The translations under genes were made by a program, and so were the position numbers. A model generated the notes under the pieces. The model had not been told where the DNA came from. It saw nothing but the letters and a program-made list of their open reading frames with translations, and made no database searches. 64,000 nt of DNA, taken from positions 74,246 through 138,245 of the forward strand of contig JAJDDN010000004.1 of NCBI GenBank assembly GCA_029260295.1, in the 5' to 3' direction. Below, in pieces: positions 42,968 through 51,447 of this stretch. This DNA comes from Phycisphaerales bacterium. Lineage in GTDB: Bacteria; Planctomycetota; Phycisphaerae; Phycisphaerales; UBA1924. Positions within the stretch are counted from its first letter, which is position 1, and the number at the start of each line of letters is the position of its first letter.

Positions 42968-43372
42968 TCACGCCAGAAGTCGCAACGCCTGTGCCATCAT
43001 ATTCTTGGTCGTCTCGGCGGCGACGATATTGGCCTCATACGCCCGCGACGCCTGCAGACCATTGACCCATTCTACAGTCGGATCAATGTCAGGCACCTGA
43101 ATATACCCTGATTCATCGGCAAACGGATGCTCCGGGCGATAGGACGCCCGGGTCGATCCTTCCTGGATCTGAATTTCGCTCACTTCAACACCCATCCCCG
43201 CCCCGTTGCCACTTGATACCGGCGAGAACATCGCCGCCCGACGGAGGTAGGGCTCGTATTCTCCGAACTCGTTCTCGATCGTCGAGGAGTTGGCGATATT
43301 GGACGCGACCACTTCCATCCGTGTTCGCTGGGCGATCATGCCACTGGTTGATACATCAAGTGCGCCGTACAT
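42968..43372 (-). CDS. flgC: Flagellar rod protein FlgC
   Basis: 134 residues, the family length. N-terminus MYGALDVSTSGMIAQRTRMEVVASNIANSSTI and C-terminus WVNGLQASRAYEANIVAAETTKNMMAQALRLL are the FlgC coiled-coil ends. The segment DESGYIQVPDIDPTVEW is typical. It follows flgB by 28 bases. Confidence 0.96.
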   Translation of the reverse strand: MYGALDVSTSGMIAQRTRMEVVASNIANSSTIENEFGEYEPYLRRAAMFSPVSSGNGAGMGVEVSEIQIQEGSTRASYRPEHPFADESGYIQVPDIDPTVEWVNGLQASRAYEANIVAAETTKNMMAQALRLLA

Positions 43373-43400
43373 GGGCTGTTCCTCTTTGGTTCTTCATCAG

Positions 43401-43847
43401 TTAGAGCACCCGCTGGGCGATTGCATTCTGAAGCTGATTCCGCTGACTCCGCAGCAAATCCGCGGCCACACGATACGCCGTGGCATTTTCAACCATTTCC
43501 TGCATCATCCGTTCCAGATCCCGGTCGTTCTGGTCATGATGCAAGATCCCGCCGCTGCTTGTTGTCGGATTGAGTTCAAAGTCGTTTGATCGCCCAACCC
43601 GACGAATTTCCTTGGTCTCTTTCCACTCCAGAGCCCCGAATGCCCCCCCGTTTTTCTCTCGCCTCTGGTCGATCGCGTCGCCAAGCATCTTCTGGAATGC
43701 GCGGGGATCGGCATTCTTCATCTGAAATCCGGGCGTATCGATATTGGCGATATTGTGCGCAATGATCTTCTGCCGCTTTCCAGCGAACTTGAGCAGCATT
43801 TCCGCTGCCGGCATTGCCCCTGAATTTCCTAGATCACCAATCGACAT
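43401..43847 (-). CDS. flgB: Flagellar rod protein FlgB
   Basis: 148 residues. AAEMLLKFAGKRQKIIAHNIANIDTPGFQMKNADPRAFQKMLGDAI is the FlgB N-terminal signature, and the C-terminal helix (DLERMMQEMVENATAYRVAADLLRSQRNQLQNAI) matches. It heads the structural part of the block; a sigma-54-type element lies 15-29 bases before the ATG. Confidence 0.95.
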   Translation of the reverse strand: MSIGDLGNSGAMPAAEMLLKFAGKRQKIIAHNIANIDTPGFQMKNADPRAFQKMLGDAIDQRREKNGGAFGALEWKETKEIRRVGRSNDFELNPTTSSGGILHHDQNDRDLERMMQEMVENATAYRVAADLLRSQRNQLQNAIAQRVL

Positions 43848-43861
43848 AACGCTTCATCCTC

Positions 43862-43876
43862 GCACAACTTGTGCCG
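43862..43876 (-). promoter_or_regulatory. Sigma-54-type promoter element before flgB
   Basis: The minus strand reads CGGCACAAGTTGTGCG. GG at 43875-43874 and GC at 43863-43862 are exactly ten bases apart, and GGCAC and TGC match the sigma-54 consensus. It lies in the 46-base gap between the NtrC-type activator gene and flgB. Taken literally, +1 would be about 43850, only three bases before the ATG. The same bases form a perfect 13-base palindrome (GCACAA-C-TTGTGC), so an operator is the alternative reading. Confidence 0.5.
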
Positions 43877-43893
43877 CCTTTAAAATTTTCCGA

Positions 43894-45396
43894 CTAAAGG
43901 TTTGGGGATACCAAACTATCTTCTTTCCATTTTTTGAGCTTGAGCCCCAGTGTCCGCACACCGATCCCGAGGGCCTTGGCCGTCTTCTGGCGGTGCCCGT
44001 TGAAACGCTGGAGCGTTGCGACTATTTCTTCGCGTTCGATTTCCGAGAGCGTTTTGTCACCAGGCCGGTAATTGAGCTTGGGTTCAGTAAACGAGGACAT
44101 TTGTGCGGGTTGGCTGAATGCCGCCACAGGTGCCGACGCGTCCTGGACCACCCCATTTCCAGCCGCACGCAGAGGCATAGCCTTGGGCATCGGACGAGAT
44201 TCCATCAGCCAAGGCTCAACCATCGCACGCCCGATCTCGTTGGCTTTATGATCCGAGAGCACCACCGCACGCTCACAAATATTCTGCAACTCACGCACAT
44301 TGCCAGGCCATCCATATGTAGCCATTAGTTCGATCGCCTCGTCATTCATCCGGATTGCACGGCGGCCGTCGCGTGCCGCGATCTTTCCGATAAAGTGTTC
44401 AACCAATGGCTGAACATCCTCGAGCCGGTCCCGCAGCGGCGGGATCACGATCGGCAGCACATTGAGCCGGTAGAACAAGTCCTGACGGAACTCGCCCATC
44501 GACGCAGATTTGGGAAGATCCCGGTTACTCGTCGCGATCACTCGCACATCAACCCCGATGGTTGTCGACGAGCCAACACGCTCAAAGGCCCGCTCCTGCA
44601 GAACCCGCAAAAGCTTGGCCTGTATCTGAGGCGAGACTTCCGATACCTCGTCGAGCAACAACGACCCCTGGTCGGCAAGCTCGAAGCGCCCTTTACGCAT
44701 CTTGTCTGCTCCGGTAAACGCCCCGCGTTCATGGCCAAACAACTCCGATTCAAGCAGACTTTCGTTGAGAGCCGCGCAGTTCACCGCGAGGTACGCAGAT
44801 TCATGACGCGGGCTCAGATCATGCACCGCATGGGCAACAACCTCTTTACCAACACCAGATTCGCCCGTGACCAGCACCGTCCCATGGCTCGATGCAACCG
44901 CACGAACCTGCTCGCGGACCTTGCGGATCGCGACCGACTTGCCGATGATCCGGTCGAGCCCGAAGGGGCCGCTCGGCGACTGCCCCGTCCCCGCGTTGGC
45001 CCTGAGGATCGCGTTTTCTCGCAGCACCGCCGCGTGACCGATCGCTCTTTTGACCGCGATGATCATCTCATCGCCCTCAAAAGGCTTGGTAATATAGTCG
45101 TAGGCCCCGTTCTTCATCGCCTTAACAGCAGTCTCGATGGTTCCGAACGCGGTCATCAGGATCACCGGGAGCTCGTCATCAATCGTGCGGACCTCGGCGA
45201 CAAGCTCCACGCCGGTCATCCCCGGCATATTCAGATCAGTCACCACCACATCGGGACGCTTTGAAGCAATCTCTTTGAGTGCAGAGCGAGCATCGACCAC
45301 GGTCCGGACAGCAAAGCCCGCCCGTGTCAGCGTAGAGCCGACCGAATCACGCATCATTTCTTTGTCATCGACTACCAGAACAGATTTGATACTCAC
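43894..45396 (-). CDS. Sigma-54-dependent response regulator of flagellar genes (FlgR/FleR type)
   Basis: 500 residues. An N-terminal receiver domain has D10, D11 and the phosphoacceptor D54 (VVVTDLNMPGMTG) with K107-type KPFEGDE. The central AAA+ domain (about 150-390) has Walker A GESGVGKE, the sigma-54 contact loop GAFTGA in HERGAFTGADK, LLLDEVSEV and the segment ATSNRDLPKSASMGEFRQDLFYRLNVLPI. A Fis-type helix-turn-helix ends it (QRFNGHRQKTAKALGIGVRTLGLKLKKW). With the adjacent kinase it should activate sigma-54 promoters, most directly the element before flgB. Confidence 0.94.
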   Translation of the reverse strand: MSIKSVLVVDDKEMMRDSVGSTLTRAGFAVRTVVDARSALKEIASKRPDVVVTDLNMPGMTGVELVAEVRTIDDELPVILMTAFGTIETAVKAMKNGAYDYITKPFEGDEMIIAVKRAIGHAAVLRENAILRANAGTGQSPSGPFGLDRIIGKSVAIRKVREQVRAVASSHGTVLVTGESGVGKEVVAHAVHDLSPRHESAYLAVNCAALNESLLESELFGHERGAFTGADKMRKGRFELADQGSLLLDEVSEVSPQIQAKLLRVLQERAFERVGSSTTIGVDVRVIATSNRDLPKSASMGEFRQDLFYRLNVLPIVIPPLRDRLEDVQPLVEHFIGKIAARDGRRAIRMNDEAIELMATYGWPGNVRELQNICERAVVLSDHKANEIGRAMVEPWLMESRPMPKAMPLRAAGNGVVQDASAPVAAFSQPAQMSSFTEPKLNYRPGDKTLSEIEREEIVATLQRFNGHRQKTAKALGIGVRTLGLKLKKWKEDSLVSPNL

Positions 45397-46436
45397 GCTA
45401 AATCCCCTTGAGCCGCTGGCTCAATCGTTGCGGCCACACCATGCAGCCCTGTTATTGTTTGTGCGGTCGCTTGCGATGCCGCTTGCACAGTCTTTGGCTG
45501 AGACATCCGCCCGGCCCGAACCACAATCTGTGGCCGCCCGACATCGGACAACTGCTCAGCAACCCGGACCGGAAGAAGCAACGACACAGTCGCCCCGTTC
45601 ACCCAATCCGAATCATCGGTTGTATTCTCAACGCGCACCGCGCCGGCGTGCGCGTCCATGATCCTGTGGACGATCGACAGCCCAAGCCCGGTACCCGCCG
45701 CTCGCGTCGTAAAGAACGGATTAAACATCCGCTCGATCACTTCTTCATCAATACCCCCGCCACTGTCGCGTACAAAGATCTCAATCCCAAACTCAGCATC
45801 ACGCCGGACACCAATGGTTATCAACCTGCCCCCGTTGTCCCGCGTCGCCTGCACGCCGTTCCGGATAACATTGATCAGTGCCTGGTGCAAAAGCGACGGG
45901 TCACACATCAGCTCATCGCACCGATCAGCAATCTCGATCGAAACATCAATCCCCTCAAGCTCAGCGACGCACGCATCACGAGCATCATCAAGCAACAGCT
46001 CAGACGGGCACCTCACCTGACGAACCTTGAGCTCCCGCGAAAACGCGAGTACATCACCCACGATCTGATCCAGCCCAGTCACCGCACGACCGATCTTGTC
46101 AGCAATCGTGCACTGCTCGGGCATCTCAGACAAATCATCCTGCAACATCCTGGTGTACAACCTAATCGAACCCAATGGGTTACGGATCTCATGCGAAATA
46201 CCCGCGGCCATTTCGCCAAGCGCCGCAAGCCGCTTGGACCGCTGCAATGCTTCGTTGGCCTGGGTGAGTTCGGTGCTGAGCCGGACCACTTCATCGCGGA
46301 GTTGTGTGTGTGTACTCTCAAGCTTTGCGGTGACCTCATTAAATGAGCTCATTAGTTCGGCCAGATCCCCCGCCGATAGCGAACTCCCGACGCCGGCAGG
46401 TTCAAGATTTGGCTGACTTTGCGTGTGCTGACCCAT
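45393..46436 (-). CDS. Cytoplasmic sensor histidine kinase (FlgS/FleS type)
   Basis: 347 residues from the ATG at 46436 (AAGG six bases upstream; GTG at 46442 is the alternative). A coiled-coil lead (NEVTAKLESTHTQLRDEVVRLSTELTQANEAL) is followed by the H box LGEMAAGISHEIRNPLGSIRLY (H82), an N box with INVIRNGVQATRDN and the G boxes FVRDSGGGIDEE and GTGLGLSIVHRIMDAHAG. There is no membrane segment, as in FlgS kinases that sense export-apparatus assembly. It overlaps the regulator gene by four bases. Confidence 0.93.
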   Translation of the reverse strand: MGQHTQSQPNLEPAGVGSSLSAGDLAELMSSFNEVTAKLESTHTQLRDEVVRLSTELTQANEALQRSKRLAALGEMAAGISHEIRNPLGSIRLYTRMLQDDLSEMPEQCTIADKIGRAVTGLDQIVGDVLAFSRELKVRQVRCPSELLLDDARDACVAELEGIDVSIEIADRCDELMCDPSLLHQALINVIRNGVQATRDNGGRLITIGVRRDAEFGIEIFVRDSGGGIDEEVIERMFNPFFTTRAAGTGLGLSIVHRIMDAHAGAVRVENTTDDSDWVNGATVSLLLPVRVAEQLSDVGRPQIVVRAGRMSQPKTVQAASQATAQTITGLHGVAATIEPAAQGDLA

Positions 46437-46438
46437 GC

Positions 46439-46891
46439 TCACCCTTCCTGATCTTGAAGGGTTGGATTCGGACGATGATCCCCGCCGCTGTACGCCCGCA
46501 TCGCATTGCGGGTCGTTCCCACGCCATTGAGTTGCTTGGACAACTCGTCACGCCGCTTCTCGACAATCACCTGCTGCTTGGCATCACGACCCAGGACTTC
46601 TTTGACGATCTCGGCCATCTCATCGAGCCGTCCACGAGCCGATCTGACCAGGTCTTTATCAAGCCTTTGGCCATCCAAACATTGCTCAACAAGCACGCTT
46701 GTCTTGGCGAGTGATTCAATCAGAGGATTTCGACTATTGAGCAATGCGACAAACTCTTCGAGCAGATCGTCATCAAGCAGCCTCTGCTGCTCGATCCCAA
46801 CCTGATCAATCTGCGAACAAAGCATCCGCATCTGTTCGAGCAGAACATTGATCCGTTCACCCTGCAAATCTATTGCTGGCCCATTGGTCAT
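46439..46891 (-). CDS. FlgN/FliT-like flagellar protein (probable export chaperone)
   Basis: 150 residues from the ATG at 46891, all predicted helical (RINVLLEQMRMLCSQIDQVGIEQQRLLDDDLLEEFVALLNSRNPLIESLAK...). The segment LLNSRNPLIESLAKTSVLVEQ is like the conserved middle of FlgN, which chaperones hook-filament junction proteins. It ends two bases before the kinase start. FlgN is a divergent family and the call rests on pattern and context. A perfect sigma-28-type box lies 71 bases upstream. Confidence 0.65.
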   Translation of the reverse strand: MTNGPAIDLQGERINVLLEQMRMLCSQIDQVGIEQQRLLDDDLLEEFVALLNSRNPLIESLAKTSVLVEQCLDGQRLDKDLVRSARGRLDEMAEIVKEVLGRDAKQQVIVEKRRDELSKQLNGVGTTRNAMRAYSGGDHRPNPTLQDQEG

Positions 46892-47115
46892 CCATGACCT
46901 CCATGTGTATGAACACGCCGCCGAATCCATTCAGCAGGCACCTTGACCGGTGCAATTAGAGTTATCGGCTGTTTGTGCGCATCTCTCCACAATCCGCGCA
47001 AGTTCACGCCCTCAGGCCCGATCAGGGATCCGTCACGCCACTCAAGAGCATCGCACTCGAATCGAGCCAACGCTCCCAATCCCCCCGGTCCATAGGAAGA
47101 TTCGGATCCTCCCAC
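46888..47115 (-). CDS. Doubtful small reading frame overlapping the TPR gene end
   Basis: A 75-codon frame (MGGSESSYGPGG...) overlaps the TPR gene by 94 bases and the FlgN-like start by four (ATGA). The overlap with the next start and a non-random look (WRDGSLIGPEGVNLRGLWRDAHKQPITLIAPVKVPAEWIRRR) are in favour. Against it: no ribosome binding site and the sigma-28-type box inside it. It could equally be a non-coding leader. Confidence 0.25.
   Translation of the reverse strand: MGGSESSYGPGGLGALARFECDALEWRDGSLIGPEGVNLRGLWRDAHKQPITLIAPVKVPAEWIRRRVHTHGGHG
46962..46969 (-). promoter_or_regulatory. Perfect sigma-28-type -10 box before the FlgN-like/kinase/regulator operon
   Basis: GCCGATAA on the minus strand lies in the 130-base gap between the TPR stop (47022) and the FlgN-like start (46891). 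The start would be near 46955. The -35 spacing shows no good TAAA. Confidence 0.45.
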
Positions 47116-49499
47116 ACATCATCGGGGATCGTGGAATAGAACCGCCGCGCCCGCTCGTTGGCCGTCGCGGCCCGCCCAATCTCGTCCTTGGCGATATACG
47201 AGTTCACAATCTGAACCATCGCCACCAGCGACGCCGGGTCATCGGAATACCGATCCCGAGCGATGTCGTAGTACCGGATCGCCTCGTCATAATCATCAAG
47301 ATCAAAGGCACAGTCACCCATATAGAAATACGCGTTCCGCAGCGCGATCGACTCGAAAATCCCCATCCGACCAAGCTTCAATGTGGCCAACGCTCTGATT
47401 GCACTCTCGTAATGCTCGATCGCGCGAGCACGGTGTGTCCGCATCTTTGATGCGCGATCATTCCGCTCGGCGGCCGGCATCGAATCACCCATCGATAACT
47501 CGATCTTGTCGCCCATACGCCGGTGCGCCTCGGCTAAGCGAAAAATCACCACCGCGGTCTCTGGGTCGCCCTCGTACCGAGCCACAAACTCCTCGTACCG
47601 TTCGATCGCACGCGCCGCACGCCCGGTAGAATCATAATGACCCGCCAGCTCCAACAAGGCGGTCCGGTACAACTCGGTCTCGGTCGAAACCTTCGTACCG
47701 CTCAACACCGTAAGCAGCAACTGCTCGGCCTTTTCATCATTCTCTTCGTCTTCATCGTACAAATACGCCTGAGCCAAAGGCACAAAGCTCGCATCAGCAA
47801 ACGGCCCAATGTCCGCCCCAAGCACACCCTCCCGATCCTGGATTAACTGTTCAAAGATCTCTGCAGACTTCTGGAAATCCCCTACCGCCCTCAGCGATTG
47901 ACCCAGCCGAAACAACGCCTCGGCATATCTCGGATCCGATGGCATCGAGTTGGCGTAGGTTTGGAATGCAATAATCGCCTCGTGCTGATCCCCGGCCCGG
48001 TCAAACAAATCCGCAGAAATCCACAGCGAACTCGCGTGCCTTGGCAGGTTTGACACGATGTACCGCTCCGAATGCATCCGAGCATTACTCGCCGCCGCGA
48101 TCAGATGCCGTTGCACCTGGGCCCTCGTTGACGGATCAAGACTCAGAAGCGATCGTGTTTTCTCGATCGAGTTTCCAAGCAACTTCTCGGCCATCGCCTT
48201 GTGCCCGTCCATCAGCATCTCAAAGATTTCGGGCGGGAACTCATTGACACGGAACAGCCGCTCCCCGAGTGCCGTATACCGCAAACTGTCCTCAGGAACC
48301 CCGGCCGCCAATGTATCGGAGGCCCGAGCAAGTATCGAATCGAGCACCTGCTTTCGGCTCGGTTCTGACTCGATCCCAAGCGAGTTGTAGTTACTCACCA
48401 GCGTCTCATATGCATCAATCGAAAGTTCGGATTCGCTCACCGCGGCCTGGGTCTCGCCAAGCCCAACAAGAGCCCAAGGGTACACCCGATCACGCGAATA
48501 GTTCTCCGAAATCTGTGCGTACAAATCACGCGCCTCGTAGGTGTTCCCCTCGGTGTCTTCGAGCTGGGCATGAGCAAGCAGGATCTCAGAGTAATGAGCG
48601 TCCCCCGCACCCGACTGGTCATACGCGTGCTCGATCTGCTTCCGGGCATGGTCATTGGCGCCAAGCACCAGATACCCACGAGCAAGGAGCAGGTGCAATC
48701 TCGATCGACCATCCGCCTGCGCCCGCTCAAGGCGGGGCATCTCCCGGAGAATCCGCGTTATGGTCTCGTCAACAAAGCCCTTCTCAAGCTGGATCCGTGC
48801 CTGGCGTTCCATCGCCCAGACCCGCTCATCCATCGCCAGTTCGGCATCGGTGAGCATCGAGTTGAGAACCTCCATCGCAGGCTCAACTTCAGGGGCAGGA
48901 CGATCGAGCAGATTCTCGACGATCTTGTGATTCAAATCATCCCGCAGATCCCGCCGAGTATCAGGGATTTGCGAAGCCCGTATCTTGGCGGTATTCATCT
49001 CTCCACGCGCCAGATATACCCGCGACAAAGCCGCGAGATCCGCCGCCTCAAGCAACGCCCCCAAACGCTCAGCCTCTAGATACTCCCTGATAATCGACAC
49101 ATGGTTCCGGTCATCCTCAAAGCCCGCTGCACGCTGACCACGATCAATCGCACGCGCCTTGTTAAGATGATAATGAATCCGCTCTTCATTGGTCGCTCCC
49201 TCAGGATCGACTACCCACGGGTACACCTTCGTATTGAGCAGGTCGATCGCCTCCGTATACAACTCCGCTTTGAGCAACGCATCGGATTGCTTGAGCGCCG
49301 GCACAACGACCGGGTCCGGCTTGGTCGAAATCGTGTACGCCAGCCCCAACATCAAAACACCACCCGCAGCCAGCAGCGCCGGCGTCTGCCACAAACTCCG
49401 CCACTCTTTCCGGACAAGTTCAACCGGATCGATCGCCGGCCCAGCGTCTACTTCCCCGCCCTCGTCAACCGTTTCGTCATGTACTGGTTCTTCGCTCAC
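47022..49499 (-). CDS. Membrane-anchored tetratricopeptide repeat protein
   Basis: 825 residues from a GTG at 49499 (GAGG six bases upstream; ATG at 49517 is the alternative). An acidic N-terminus is followed by one membrane helix (about 43-60, PALLAAGGVLMLGLAYTIST). The rest is TPR-like helical repeats, for example ALLKAELYTEAIDLLNTKVYP, AIIAFQTYANSMPSDPRYAEALFRLGQSLRAVGDFQKSAEIFEQLI and AFDLDDYDEAIRYYDIARDRYSDDP. Such proteins scaffold envelope complexes. It is the first gene of the flagellar block on this strand; whether it serves the flagellum is unknown. GCCGATAT (seven of eight to the sigma-28 box) lies at 49559-49566. Confidence 0.85.
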   Translation of the reverse strand: MSEEPVHDETVDEGGEVDAGPAIDPVELVRKEWRSLWQTPALLAAGGVLMLGLAYTISTKPDPVVVPALKQSDALLKAELYTEAIDLLNTKVYPWVVDPEGATNEERIHYHLNKARAIDRGQRAAGFEDDRNHVSIIREYLEAERLGALLEAADLAALSRVYLARGEMNTAKIRASQIPDTRRDLRDDLNHKIVENLLDRPAPEVEPAMEVLNSMLTDAELAMDERVWAMERQARIQLEKGFVDETITRILREMPRLERAQADGRSRLHLLLARGYLVLGANDHARKQIEHAYDQSGAGDAHYSEILLAHAQLEDTEGNTYEARDLYAQISENYSRDRVYPWALVGLGETQAAVSESELSIDAYETLVSNYNSLGIESEPSRKQVLDSILARASDTLAAGVPEDSLRYTALGERLFRVNEFPPEIFEMLMDGHKAMAEKLLGNSIEKTRSLLSLDPSTRAQVQRHLIAAASNARMHSERYIVSNLPRHASSLWISADLFDRAGDQHEAIIAFQTYANSMPSDPRYAEALFRLGQSLRAVGDFQKSAEIFEQLIQDREGVLGADIGPFADASFVPLAQAYLYDEDEENDEKAEQLLLTVLSGTKVSTETELYRTALLELAGHYDSTGRAARAIERYEEFVARYEGDPETAVVIFRLAEAHRRMGDKIELSMGDSMPAAERNDRASKMRTHRARAIEHYESAIRALATLKLGRMGIFESIALRNAYFYMGDCAFDLDDYDEAIRYYDIARDRYSDDPASLVAMVQIVNSYIAKDEIGRAATANERARRFYSTIPDDVWEDPNLPMDRGDWERWLDSSAMLLSGVTDP

Positions 49500-49625
49500 A
49501 GAGATCCTCGCATACAACAGCCCGCACCCAAACCGGTACGCAGCCTCGTAGACCTCTTATATCGGCTCAAATTCAAGACCAACTGAAGTTCTCGGACCAA
49601 CCAACGCCAGATTCATGCATTCAAC

Positions 49626-50507
49626 TCATGGATCCGTTGCATCCAGATCCACAATCTCATGAATCCGGTACGCCCGAACCAGCCGATCCGGGTTGTACAC
49701 CATCCCCCGAATCGCCCTTTGCGAGGGCTCAGAGAGCTCGATCCGCACAAAATCCCCGTTTTCAGCCTCAGCACCGCCCCGAGCAATCTCCACCTTCCCA
49801 GGCACGAGCACCCCCGATGCCCGCCGTTGATCGTCCTGCAAACTCTTGTATCTCGAAAGCTCAGATTCCGCGATCACACCACCCTCAGCATCCAAGTTCC
49901 GCACAAGCCCGGGCAATCCACGATCTGGATCAAACCAATACTCAGTTATCCCCCACCGCGATGGCAATGAAATCACAATCCGATCTGATTCCTGATCCCA
50001 TCGCGTCTCGATCACCCGCTCGGGATCAATCGGCTCGATCCCCAGAGACGAGATCAAATCCCCAGGATGCACACTCAGCCCGATCTCATCGGCCCGCTCC
50101 GGAGTCAGATTCTCAATCCCCCCGACAAGTGCCACCCGACGATCCGAATCCGAGAGATCAAACATCCAGTACCGATCACTGCTCGAACCGTACGCAAAGT
50201 AGGTCTCCCCCAGCTTCCCGATGGTCAGCGATACCTGGTCAGGACGGGTCACTTGCAGATGCCCCTCGCCCTGTTCTTCGAACCCATCGCCCCGTGCATC
50301 GGTCCCTTTGATCCGCACCGAAACCCGCGCCCAGAGCCGGTCGATCGACCCGACCCGTTCGTTATGAGATTCAATAATCTGCGCGACAAACTCATCGTTC
50401 AACGGCGAGGGCCGCACGCCTCCGCCGGATCGGCACCCGACACCGATCACGCCCATCGCGACCAAAAGCACCGCTGCAATCACGCGATTGATCGCCAAAC
50501 CGCTCAT
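49626..50507 (-). CDS. Lipoprotein, LolB/LolA-like
   Basis: 293 residues. Lipoprotein signal MSGLAINRVIAAVLLVAMGVIGVGC with the modified Cys25. The mature part (SIDRLWARVSVRIKGTDARGDGFEEQGEGHLQVTRPDQVSLTIGKLGETYFAYGSSSDRYWMFDL...) has the half-barrel strand pattern of the LolA/LolB superfamily that carries lipoproteins, and TRWDQESDRIVISLPSRWGITEYWFDPDRGLPGLVRNLD fits. Specific role not shown. Overlaps the preceding gene by four bases. Confidence 0.68.
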   Translation of the reverse strand: MSGLAINRVIAAVLLVAMGVIGVGCRSGGGVRPSPLNDEFVAQIIESHNERVGSIDRLWARVSVRIKGTDARGDGFEEQGEGHLQVTRPDQVSLTIGKLGETYFAYGSSSDRYWMFDLSDSDRRVALVGGIENLTPERADEIGLSVHPGDLISSLGIEPIDPERVIETRWDQESDRIVISLPSRWGITEYWFDPDRGLPGLVRNLDAEGGVIAESELSRYKSLQDDQRRASGVLVPGKVEIARGGAEAENGDFVRIELSEPSQRAIRGMVYNPDRLVRAYRIHEIVDLDATDP

Positions 50508-51052
50508 GCCCCGGACTGCTCGAAGTTCATCACCTGACCGAGTTCCTCGATCGCCCCGCCGATTGACTCGTCGTTCATCTGCGGATCGACCACTTCAAAG
50601 ACCGGGCCCCCGCCGCCCTTGATCTTCTGGCGGACCACCAGCCTGGCGGGGCCGTCGTCATTAGCGGGCAGAGCCCTTTCCAGTTCAATCTTCTTCTTCC
50701 GCATCAGCATCAGCGCCAGCAGGTAGCGGAACCCGATCTGCTTGTCCTCGGTCGCTTCGCCGAGCTGCTCGAACAAATCAAAGATTTCATCGTCTGACAC
50801 CAAAGGCGTTTTCTTGGACTCCCCGGCCTCGGGAACACGCCGTTTCCAGAACCCGAAGAGCGTTGCTCCTTCTGGGAACTGGGCCCCCGCATCCCATGCA
50901 TCAATCGAATACAACACCTTGCTCAGCGTCGTCTCCCCGGCGGTCTCCAGCAGAGCCGCGACATGCTCCTCGCCAACAGCGAGCTCCCGCCCCGATCCCG
51001 CGCAGGTTTCTTGTGATCTGGAAATCTCGTATGGCGATGCTGAACTACTCAT
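50504..51052 (-). CDS. Conserved hypothetical protein
   Basis: 182 residues from the ATG at 51052. Segments ETCAGSGRELAVGEEHVAALLETAG, LYSIDAWDAGAQFPEGATLFGFWKRRVPE, then LVSDDEIFDLFEQLGEATEDKQIGFRYLLALMLMRKKKIELERALP. The CxGSGRxL...GE start recalls small zinc-dependent or chaperone-like proteins seen in planctomycetes, but I cannot assign a function. TATACT six bases before the ATG suggests a leaderless promoter. It overlaps the lipoprotein gene by four bases, so the two are one operon. Confidence 0.75.
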   Translation of the reverse strand: MSSSASPYEISRSQETCAGSGRELAVGEEHVAALLETAGETTLSKVLYSIDAWDAGAQFPEGATLFGFWKRRVPEAGESKKTPLVSDDEIFDLFEQLGEATEDKQIGFRYLLALMLMRKKKIELERALPANDDGPARLVVRQKIKGGGGPVFEVVDPQMNDESIGGAIEELGQVMNFEQSGA

Positions 51053-51058
51053 GCACAG

Positions 51059-51064
51059 AGTATA
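51059..51064 (-). promoter_or_regulatory. -10 box of a probable leaderless promoter
   Basis: TATACT on the minus strand ends six bases before the ATG at 51052, with no Shine-Dalgarno sequence. Confidence 0.5.
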
Positions 51065-51097
51065 TGCGATCGAGCCCGGCTCCACTCAGCAAGAAAC

Positions 51098-51334
51098 TCA
51101 GCAAGAAACATTGAAGAACCGTTGGTCCGAAGCTTCGGTGCCCCCACCAACCCGGAACTTGATGCACTGTGAGCATTTGATGCACCGGGCGTTGTATTCG
51201 GTCCCCGCCGCGTTCCGGTAGACCCGCTGGTATTGGCCGCTGCAGGTAAACCGCACCCCCAGCCAGGGGCGTTCGTTTCCTTTGGGATGGGTTTCCCCGG
51301 GCGGCGGCGGCCCGGGAACTGCTCTCAAACTCAT
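51098..51334 (-). CDS. Small zinc-ribbon protein
   Basis: 78 residues from the ATG at 51334. The C-terminal half (GVRFTCSGQYQRVYRNAAGTEYNARCIKCSQCIKFRVGGGTEASDQRFFNVSC) has Cys residues spaced as a zinc ribbon (C...CxxC...C). I recall similar short proteins from other planctomycetes with the same 'YQRVYR...ARC..C...RFxVG...QRFFxVSC' frame. The N-terminus is Pro/Gly rich. Function unknown; a nucleic-acid-binding role is possible. Confidence 0.72.
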   Translation of the reverse strand: MSLRAVPGPPPPGETHPKGNERPWLGVRFTCSGQYQRVYRNAAGTEYNARCIKCSQCIKFRVGGGTEASDQRFFNVSC

Positions 51335-51447
51335 ACTCCCTCTATCGTCCCGCCCCTGCAACTATCTTTACAGCCCGTTCCAATTCCCCGCTTGAACCCC
51401 TGATTTGAACACAACCCCGCCGTTTGCTGGTAGAATCCCTGCTATAC

